Source of the DNA: Reticulitermes lucifugus
Taxonomy: Eukaryota > Arthropoda > Insecta > Blattodea > Rhinotermitidae
Direction of reading: 5' to 3'
NCBI GenBank assembly: GCA_026260175.1
Contig: JAKCWW010000329.1
Coordinates: forward strand, 11,774 to 75,773
DNA length: 64,000 nucleotides
In this document: one piece after another, positions 55,896 to 64,000 of the stretch
Layout of the letters: every line of letters begins with the position of its first letter
Position numbering within the stretch: position 1 is the first letter of the stretch
The notes under the pieces: generated by a model
Told to the model about the DNA's origin: nothing
Database searches by the model: none
The model's input: the letters and a program-made list of their open reading frames with translations, nothing else
Position numbers and translations under genes: made by a program

Positions 55896-58800
55896 ATGAA
55901 AATGGCTGTGGTTATTAGGATCATCTATTTGACAGTGTTAATTGTTTGTTGTCAACGTGTTTTGGGACAGAGTCTTAGTCTTGGGAAATGTCCGTCGTAT
56001 CCTGCCATCAAGAAGTTGGATTTGAAAAAGGTTTGTACCAGCAAATTAGTTTATTTTATTTTTCTCATATATAAAATACGACCGTTCCGTGGTTTCCATT
56101 CAAGCCTGACTGTGTTCTTTTTTCATTTACGTTGGTATTTTAATATTCCTCAATCAAATCGGCTTACACGGACGATTATCCCTGAATGTGTGGAAGTAAT
56201 GAAGATCAAATGATGGTCTTCTGGGTTGTTACACTGTGTAGGATAATAAGTTTGTTCCGACGTTTCGGAGGAACGTGCTGACTCAATCTTCAGGGTAACT
56301 CAATTTGGATAAGGTTGATGTTTCAGCACGTACGTGAACAAATCACGGTGTAACAATTCCTCCTGTTATCATGATGTACAAATGATGTGTTCTTTCACGT
56401 TTTAACAATATAATATTTTACAAAAGTAGCAATAAGACGATGGTCGCAATAGTACTCGTTATACCGCCAAGTGCAATTTTCGTTGGCCTTTTGCGAACTT
56501 CTCCCTCCTCCCGCCGATCAATATTCTTCGCCTATCCACAAATTCGCAGATTCTTTTCATATTTCTTTCAACGTAAAATTTCATCACACTCTGTGAGATT
56601 TCAGGCTTCCGCCGCGGTGTGGTCGAGGCCCTCGCTCTTCTGTGATGTTACGCAGTGTAGGTTGGTAGTTTGTTACCGACGTTTCGGGACACCCTACAGT
56701 CCCATGTTCAAGGGTCAAGCAGTACAAGAAGAACGAACTGCTTGACTGTTGAAAATGGGTCCGATAGGCTGTCCCGAAACGTCGGTAATCAACTATCAAC
56801 GTACGCTGCGTAGCATACCAGAAGAGCGAAGGTCCCTTTATCAGATTCCTTCAAAAGACTCAGGAGATTGATAGAAGTGACAGACATAAAATTGCCATTA
56901 GCCTATAAAGGATTTCTTGCTCTCCATACGGCTGTTATAAATTATTTCGAGCCCAATATACCCGATGGCACATAACGTCACGGCTTGGCGTTGAAATGCT
57001 AATTCAATCACAACGGCAGCAATAACTTGAGGTCTTAATTACAAAAATTATACAGAGATATTAGCACCAATGACATGATGAGTTATGAAATGCAGACTTT
57101 TTTTGTTTAGTGAAGTAACCAGCACATGGACAGCACGAAAGTAATGAAAATGAAATTTCTGTTTAATTCCTTAGAAACCCCACTATTTTTACGTGTCGGC
57201 CTACTTAAAGAAAAGCGGAAATGGAAAAATTACGTTCCTGGCTTTATATTAAGATAGTGAATGATTACAAAAATAAGGCTACATGGGGTTTTATGCAAGA
57301 TATAGAATTGTTTAATAGTAGACACGTATGTAATAAGACTGAAAGGGGTGTACGCTGTGCGTATTACACATTACCAAAGGCTTTGTTGATGTCTATTAAG
57401 ATTACTTAAAAACTGAGAATAATTATATTTAAGGCTGTCATGTCGAATATGATCAAAATATGTAAAACGATTTATGGGCTGATATATCATTTCGTATAGC
57501 CATATACAGCATACAGTCTAGAGATTACTGGTTTATAGGATACGTACGTCCCTGTAGCAAAATACGCATTTTGCGTGCATTCTAAAATTAAAACAAAGCT
57601 TGAAGAAATAATTGCACGCATGTAACGTAAGGACACCAATAGCTGTTGTGTATACAATATTTATATTTTAATAATTTAACATTTAAACAACACCGGAATG
57701 CTTGTAAAGATTAGCAATTCCTAAGAATACATAGATGCATAATGTGGGCCGGGATAGCGTAGTCGGTATAGCGACTCGCTACGGGCTGGACGGTCCGGGG
57801 ATCGAATCTCGGTGGGGGCGAGATTTTCCGCACTCATCCAGACCGGCCCTGGGGCCCACCCAGCCTCCTATACAATGGCTACCGGGTCTCTTTCCCGTAA
57901 AGCGGGGTAAAGCGGCCGGGGCGTGGACCCACCCTCATCTAGTGCCGGGGTTAAAGAAAGAGTAGAGCTATACCTACTCCCCATCTGGGCCTTCATGGCC
58001 CGTTCTTGGGAGAACTTTACCTTTTTACCTTTACATACATGCATAATACTTTAGAGGGACAAACATATAAATAAGTACCCGACAGGGCCGGCCTTAGGCC
58101 GATTGGACCGATTTGACGCGATCGAGCCCCACGCTCACAGGCGACCCCCCCCTCTCATTGGGGATTTGCGCATTAGTAAATTTTAAAAAATGATGAAAAT
58201 GGATCATTTTCATATTTCATCCTAACTTACGTTAATATGCCAAAACGTTAGCCTTTTTTTGGGGGGGGGACTCTGCACAATAACTTTTAGGGGCCCGCCA
58301 CAAGGATCGCTATTGGGCCCCGTGTTTGCTAAGACCGGTACTGCTGTAGACTGCATAGCCTACTGTACATGACTATATGAACCATTTTCTGCATGCGCAG
58401 GCCTACAGTTCTCTGATGATGGTTACGCAAATAACCCAAATATATAAGAATACAACAAGTATTGTTGTAATTTACAAAACTGCACTTTGACGATATGTAC
58501 CTGAATATTGATGGATAACTACACGGCTGAGATAAATGAATTCAAAATTGAGGAAATGTCCGTTCTTGTGACATTTAAACTTAGTCACATCAGCGGACAC
58601 TGTTTGCGAAGTTTTTGTGGTACAGGTGGGGAAGATAAATTTACCATGTTTGTACTATCAGATGTAGGCTACTGTAGAAGCAGTTTAGTGTTACTTAATC
58701 TTGTAATACCCAAGAGCATGTTGAAATATATTCCGGTTGGAAATCTAAACTCAAAACGTTTCAGTTTGTCGCCTAGTTTGCGTCCTACTCTGCATTCTTG

Positions 58801-61800
58801 CCGCTACGTTGGCCATCATCGCAAATTTCGCTATCTGTACATGCTACAGAGTCGGTTAATGCCACGGCTGCAGGAAGATATCCCAAATCCAATTCACCAA
58901 CAAGACAGCCCCCCCCCCCACACACACTTCCATTACGAAGTGAGGTAGTATGGATGAAATTCTTCCTTATCAACGGATTGGACGCGGAGGTCTCATAGAA
59001 AGGTCCCCCGAGATCACCACACTTCACATCCATGGATTTCTTTTGTGTGGGGTTGTGAAGTACCAATGTTCATGTCCCACCGATACCGACAACATACTTT
59101 CAGATGGTTTCTCTTTCTTAACTGTAGTTACCTACATCGAGCTCCGAGTAATAAAAGATTAAAGGATCAGTTACGGGCATTGTGTGTACAGATCAATTAC
59201 AGTTAGTAGCCTGGCTGATATGCCGTAACTCTTATCAGCTTACAGGGCACTGTGTTCACTTGCATCATTTTACCGAGTATCGAACATGTAGGCAACATAC
59301 GGTCATGCTATATTAGAAATGGTGGAATATATGTAACTCTGAACAACGTGCCATCTTTGCACAAAGTTCATGAAATGAATGCATAATTATGAAGTTGCCT
59401 GTACTGTGTGTATGTGGGTGGTCTACATCAAAATTGCTAGACGAATTTAATTTAATTTTTTTTGTTCTAATAAGCCTGCGTCTATTTTACCAAGAGCTGA
59501 AATGTAATTTGCATTTCTCCAAAATGGCTTATAGTAAAAGAAACTGGTACGTGACATAGAGCTGAATAAAATATCTAAATTTATTTATAATATTTTTGTT
59601 GCAATGGTTAACTTATTCAGAGATGTAATCCTAGGGCATTTGGAAAATATGTTTACTTCACAGGAGTACACCTCTCCTTATAGCAAGTAGTAAGTAACTT
59701 TTTGTACCAGCTCACACAGTCATCTACAGAGGATTCAGTTAAAGTTCATTTACCCTTCTTTCTCCACAATTCTAACTGCAACAGGAAATATAAGAATCTC
59801 ATCAATTGTATGCATATTTTAGCTGTTCTGATTAATTTTAATACAATCTCTGAAACATATATTTTTTGCAGGCTGGTGTAAGTATACTTGAAGGTCGCAT
59901 CTGACCCATGGTATAAATTTTAATCTCTGCACTATTGCCCATCATTGACCTCTGACTTGCCTGAACGCTTGTTCCTTTTGTAGAAGACATTCTGATAAAA
60001 ATCATAACTATCAAGAAAAGTTACTATGACCAAAGGAATTATATGTGCATCCGATGCATTATTACTGTTGGCCCAGAATGCACTGGAATGACTGTGGAAA
60101 CACTAAAGAACATCATTTTGGATAGTTGGTGGTTTGGCCAAGATCTGATTCATGAACTTATTCCACCAACAAGTTTTTTTTATTAAAACAGAACACTGCT
60201 GGGTAGTCTTGGTGAGAGCAAATGCCCGTGAGTTATGCTGCGCAAGAGGAGGCAAAAATTAACGGAAGCAATAAACATATTGCTGATGCATTTGATGGGT
60301 CTGGGCAGAAAAGTGGCCACACTTCATTCCTTGGGGTTGTTACTACTGGGAATGTGACAGATGTACACTGATAAAACACTGCCGTGGCTGTCACACCCTC
60401 GTATGAAAGCAACAGTGTCTTTAAACACTGAAGGGATCCATGTAGGGATGCAATTAGCAGGCATATTGAAATTATGTCATTGGTCAGTGCAAAACTATGG
60501 TGTCTGGTACACCGGGTATCTTTGTGATAATGACCATTTCCTTAAGGTTAGAAAAGCCAAACTATAAGTGACAGTGTACTCATTGAAAGCTTGAATGTGT
60601 AGGCCCCATTCAGAAAAGACTGGGCACTCCCTTGAGTAAACTGTGAAAAGTTACACATTGGAACAAATTGTCTGACACTAAACCTATTTTTAGATAAGAC
60701 CTTTTTCAGCAGTACTATGGATTGACTGCAAGTAGGGATCTAGGGCAGTGCTTTTGAACTGGTGGTATGCACTAGTGATGGTATGCAGATTTGTCTGATG
60801 GTACACCAAGTTATTTGGAAATTATAATTTTTTTTCATAATTCAGTTTTAAAGACGTTAATCACAAATAAATTGTTTTAAAAGTATTTAAATAAAAAAAA
60901 ATTCATGAAATACTTACAAAAGTTAAACCAGAAAAGCACAAACTGCATTTTGTTAATATTTTCAGTACCTGGTGGTACATGTAAATGTTTGATTTGTAAT
61001 AGTGGTATGCAAGGAAAAGAAGGTTGAAAAGCACTGATCTAGGAAACCTGAACGAGATGAGGAAAGCTGGGCCATATGTTTCTAAAAAGTATCAACAGAC
61101 AGCAATCCACACCATAAGATCTGTCCAAAATGTAACAATTCAGGATGTGGGTATCAGAGATCCGACAAGTGGAAAACATTACTCACACGAATATTCCCTC
61201 GTGTATGCCACAATGAAAGCAACTAAGTCTATATAGACTTAAAAAATGTTAAATCATTAGAAAAATATGCAAAAGGAAAGTCCAAAAATCCAGTTGACTC
61301 ACACATTTATTGCACTTGGGATCACATATCTAAAACTGTATTTGTGGGACTGCAGACTTTCACAATTGGTGTCCAGGTTGCAGTGGTTTAAGTAAAGGTA
61401 TTGCAGCCAGATTCAGTGTTTTGGAGGTAGCTTACAGGGCATGAACCCTGGTGACAACATGACACAAGCACTTGCTGCCATTGACCAATTTGGGTTACTG
61501 AGGCTGAAAAGAGAAATTTAGACAGCATGAAAGATGAATGGACAAAGAGGAGGAACATAAAAAGACAGCAAGACGATGAAGAGCTCCACAGCAAAGATGA
61601 ATATGGACCTTAAATGTAATAAAAATTCCACACATTAACTAGAAACGCACATTTCTACTTCCATCTCAGTTTTCTGAAAATTGATATACTTTATCTTTGA
61701 AATTTTATGAACTCTGGTACCACTGAACACAGGGAGCTGAAATCTGCAGTGTTCACGTGTACAATTATGTATAAAGTAGACTAGAATCACAGATATATTC

Positions 61801-63113
61801 TGAAAATGAGGGGGGAAAAATATATGAAACAAGTACAGTTTTCCTTTGTTAAATGTCATAACAGCCACTCTTAGGCACAGCAAAATTTTTTCATACTTGG
61901 GGAAATACTGCTTCCAATATCTGAATGCAAATCCTACATGTCTTTCCTCACTTTTATAACCATTCACATACAAGAACCCTTCAAGTTTCAGCTACATTCT
62001 GATACTGACAAGGAAAGCAACCATATTTTGGGCAAAGACAGGGTTATTCTGCTAATACTTATAAGCAGAGGTACAGAAATTTTCAAAAAATGTAGAGACA
62101 CCTCAAAATTCTAGGTGCCAGAAGGGTAAGCAAGTACCATACTGCAGACCCACAAACATGCAAATTTCTGTCCAGGATTTGTGCAGCCCCACCTATATAT
62201 ATATGTATTAAATTTCATATTCCTGACTGAGCAGTCAACACCACATACAGTAGAATTCCTTCAAACTGTTACCTGCAGAACCAGACAGGTGCCAGATTAA
62301 AAGAATTTTACTGTACTTGGCACTGGCTTATAGATGAAATAAAATTCGGACTTTAGTTTGGTAGTGTCATACTGCACAATATTATGATATTAACAGACAC
62401 TTTTACCCATGTTTCTAGTTTGAAGGAAATTGGTACGAAGTGGAAAGGTCATTCTACTTAATGGAAATGTTTGCCAGCTGCACAGCATTGTCCTTCACAG
62501 CAAAACCATCTGGGAGTCTCAAGGTTACAGTAAAGAACATAAACCGTGTGTAAGTATATTCAGTTCGTAACAGCGAAACCATTGTTATAATATATAAAAG
62601 ACTAGGTAGGACTTTCTCTTCTGCCTGCATGTATGCAAATGTTTACAGATATGAGCAGAAGATGACAGCAGTGGTATGCAAGTGTCACAATTGTAGTGCA
62701 AGATCTATGTCAGGGGCCCCTGATAACCCCTAGATTCCTTCCCTGGAGATAGCAACTGTAACAATTCTAAAAATGTCAGCAAATGTTCAGTCTCTACTTG
62801 GCCTAATCTTGAAAGGTGATTCAATGCACTGATGCCAACCATGAAAGCCTAAGTATCAGAATTAGTTAATAATAATGCTCTGTGGCTGATGCATTTCTCA
62901 TCCACTGCAGAACTGGTAATCCCAGTGTGAGCCTTGGTACAGCTGTTCCCACCAAGAATGGTTCAGGAGAGTTGAATTACCGAGTGGACACAAAGTTGCC
63001 ATCAGCTTTGGCTCGCATGATGCCAGGATCAGGAGTCTATCGTGTCCTTGATACTGATTATGACAACTATGCTATTCTCTGGTCATGCTCCAGTCTCTCA
63101 TTCATGTATGCAG
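55896..63113 (+). CDS. Apolipoprotein D/Lazarillo-type lipocalin, first 3 exons
   Basis: Exons 55896-56030, 62419-62549 and 62911-63113 join in phase (0, 2, 1) to 157 residues; the last coding exon(s) are beyond the window. Residues 1-25 form a signal peptide (hydrophobic IIYLTVLIVCC, cleavage near VLGQ), so the protein is secreted. Lipocalin motif 1 is FEGNWYEVERSF (W50), preceded by GKCPSYPAIKKLDL as in ApoD. Motif 2 is TDYDNYAILWSC (residues 137-148). Cysteines C32, C66 and C148 fit the ApoD disulphide set, with the fourth expected in the missing exon. One N-glycosylation sequon (NGS at 105) is present. Known ApoD-like insect lipocalins (Lazarillo, NLaz, GLaz) bind lipids and act in stress and neural tissue. 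Which ligand this one binds is unknown. The first intron is 6.4 kb and filled with transposon remains. Confidence 0.93.
56213..56300 (+). repeat. Dispersed repeat F, half element
   Basis: 'ggtcttctgggttgttacac', 'tgtgtaggataataagtttg', 'ttccgacgtttcggaggaac' and 'caatcttcagggt' in order. This is the single-arm form of the palindrome at 56590-56845. It lies in lipocalin intron 1. Confidence 0.65.
56590..56845. repeat. Foldback family F, ~110-bp-arm palindrome
   Basis: The left arm has 'gctcttctgtgatgttacgc', 'gttggtagtttgttaccgac' and 'gtttcgggac' through 'gggtcaagcag'. The right arm repeats it in reverse complement ('ctgcttgactgttg', 'gtcccgaaacgtcggtaatc', 'gcgtagcataccagaagagc'). Arms differ at roughly one base in six. 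It is the most complete member of the family. Confidence 0.8.
57744..58032 (+). repeat. SINE-A, full length with 15-bp TSD
   Basis: Best-kept copy: A box 'tagcgtagtcggtatagcg', B box 'ggggatcgaatctcgg', body 'ctggggcccacccagcctcc', 'gtaaagcggccggggcgtgg', 'catctagtgccggggttaaa' and 'gggccttcatggcccg', and a 'ctttacctttttacctt' tail. The direct repeats 57729-57743 and 58033-58047 match in 14 of 15 bases, which marks the insertion site. It lies in lipocalin intron 1. Confidence 0.9.
58085..58346. mobile_element. Possible hAT-like MITE
   Basis: The left end CAGGGCCGGCCTTAGG and the reverse-complemented right end CAGTACCGGTCTTAGC are similar inverted termini. The core has G and C runs and repeated 'gggcccc' blocks. 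No clean 8-bp target-site duplication was found, so the call is weaker than for the other hAT units. Confidence 0.5.
58347..59999. other. Lipocalin intron 1; no other gene seen
   Basis: A 146-codon open frame at 58508-58948 has no recognisable domain. The minus-strand frame at 58785-59066 contains KCGDLGGPF, a short motif I associate with repeat-derived insect frames, so this part may be an old transposon fragment. Confidence 0.4.
60000..61620 (+). pseudogene. Relic of a Mutator-like transposase
   Basis: Pieces in order: DGSGQKSGHTSFLGVVT and NVTDVH (60286-60365; family pattern 'DGtWqkrGh.S..GvvT…'), a KATVSLNTEGI segment, then after a later insertion the EMRKAGPYVS … SLVYATMKATKS segment (61050-61235), GKSKNPVDSHIYCTW with KTVFVGLQTFTIGV (61275-61380), and a Lys/Arg-rich tail (61500-61600). 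The second half matches the 'GKTQNPNES.N…KNVFVG..TL..GV' pattern of Mutator-like transposases common in arthropod genomes. Stops and frame changes are frequent, so it is dead. A hAT MITE (60746-61036) is inserted in it. Confidence 0.6.
60746..61036. mobile_element. Non-autonomous hAT MITE (291 bp) nested in the transposase relic
   Basis: The left terminus CAGTGCTTTTGAACTGGTGG and the reverse-complemented right terminus CAGTGCTTTTCAACCTTCTT are hAT-type inverted repeats. The flanks ATCTAGGG (60738-60745) and ATCTAGGA (61037-61044) give an 8-bp duplication with one mismatch. The interior is AT-rich and carries 'gtggtatgca' and 'ggtggtaca' repeats. No coding content. Confidence 0.82.
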
Positions 63114-64000
63114 GTAAAGTCTTTTCACGTGTTATTTTGTAAAATAAAAGTAGATCTTCCCACTCTTCACCTGGAATACAGGTTAATTTCCTTGTCTGTG
63201 TCACAAAAAATATGGCTGCTTCATGACTTCAGAAGCTTGTGTCCTGACACCATTCCCAGCTGAAATGCCGTATGTAACCATAATATGAACTCCAGGGTCT
63301 TTTATATATTTTGTAATATCTGAAGTCTAATGAAGCAATTCATCTTGTGTCCAGTTGGCATTCATACACCATTTCTTTCATTACACGTCCAAAAGACAAA
63401 TGAGACAATGTGTATCCAAGCTTAAGGTTTATTGTATAATGTACTGTGGAAAGAACTTGTACATGCAAACAGCTTAGTTATGTGCAAATTATTCTTGAAC
63501 TTCAAATACCCACAGCTCCATAACTGTCAAGTATGTGACCCATGTTCATAATGTTTCTGGCTGTGAATGGCTTGATGTATAAGATATTTTAAGTACTCAT
63601 ATAAAGTCACAAATTGCCCGGAATAGCTGATATAACTTTAAATGAATAAACTCAGATTAATAAATTAAAGTTTAACCATGTAATTGACAAAAAGTATTGG
63701 GAATGGAGATTTGAATCACATCCAAAAACTCTGCCCCAATAGCTACACACCACTTTAACACCTGTGACTAGATAGGTTCCTTGTCGGCAACAGAAAAGTT
63801 ACAGTTTAACATATGTTAGACAATGAGACATAGGTGTAAATAAAATAAAGTCACTCAAGAAAAGTTTATGATTGACAATTAAAGTCATCTGGTAGGTTAT
63901 CCCATGTCAAATCATAGTTACTGATGCTTTGAAGCATCATGGTGCCTTCATCTTCAGGGTCAAGATGTCCAAGAAGAGTCCAAGACAGAACACTCCTGTT
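63114..64000. other. Lipocalin intron 3; contains a repeat F block
   Basis: No fourth lipocalin exon was found before the window ends. Near 63885-63975 a repeat-F-like block occurs ('gtcatctggtaggttatccc', 'gtgccttcatcttcagggtc'). Confidence 0.5.

Noticed and set aside
57221-57409. 62-codon frame MEKLRSWLYIK… in lipocalin intron 1
   Set aside because: Some resemblance to transposon-like sequence was considered, but no family could be recognised.
58508-58948. 146-codon open frame in lipocalin intron 1
   Set aside because: No domain, no splice context, and part overlaps what looks like repeat-derived sequence on the other strand.
58785-59066. Minus-strand frame with a KCGDLGGPF motif
   Set aside because: Such motifs occur in repeat-derived frames of insects, but too little remains to name an element.
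1-64000. CRISPR arrays, operons, bacterial-type terminators and ribosome binding sites
   Set aside because: The window is spliced eukaryotic DNA; the tandem repeats present are simple microsatellites without spacer structure.

Overview
The window is a stretch of animal nuclear DNA, AT-rich, with small exons separated by introns of 0.1-10 kb and dense interspersed repeats. The proteins and the repeat types (tRNA-derived SINEs, LINE tails, hAT and mariner-like MITEs) point to an insect. The repeat style and large introns suggest a polyneopteran such as a cockroach or termite, but that lineage call is inference, not shown by the sequence.

Layout. 1-17547 has no exon I can recognise. It is probably the large first intron of a conventional protein kinase C gene plus repeats: LINE tails, SINEs, a DDE-transposase relic, a 225-bp MITE and an R4/R2-like LINE with a restriction-like endonuclease. 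17548-17735 (-) is the first coding exon of that kinase. Its start codon lies 471 bp from that of DCTN5 (dynactin p25; +, 4 exons, 18207-21336), in head-to-head order. DCTN5 is convergent with a phytanoyl-CoA-dioxygenase-family gene (-, 6 exons, 27968-23020). Next come a Schlafen/AlbA_2-like gene (+, 5 exons, 30638-40036) and, with exons lying between its exons on the same strand, part of HAUS3 (augmin subunit 3; about 33509-36320). Convergent to these is the complete CIAO3/NARFL gene (-, 9 exons, 50256-41157). 50257-55895 is intergenic and rich in repeats, with a Jockey-like LINE, two copies of a second SINE, a long foldback, a 597-bp hAT element and a 152-bp assembly gap. The last gene is an apolipoprotein D/Lazarillo-type lipocalin (+, 3 exons seen, 55896-63113), which runs off the window. 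Its 6.4-kb first intron carries a Mutator-like transposase relic with a hAT MITE inserted in it.

Four exon chains (DCTN5, the dioxygenase, the Schlafen-like gene and CIAO3) were joined by hand from splice signals and reading phase. They give uninterrupted proteins of 180, 273, 285 and 486 residues. The genes are unrelated housekeeping functions (cytoskeletal motor, kinase, oxygenase, RNA nuclease-like, spindle, Fe-S assembly, lipid carrier), so no shared pathway is implied. The most unusual points are the interleaving of Schlafen-like and HAUS3 exons, the intact-looking nuclease residues of the Schlafen-like protein, and several foldback or nested transposon structures with readable target-site duplications. 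I saw no CRISPR array, operon, rRNA gene or convincing functional tRNA gene.
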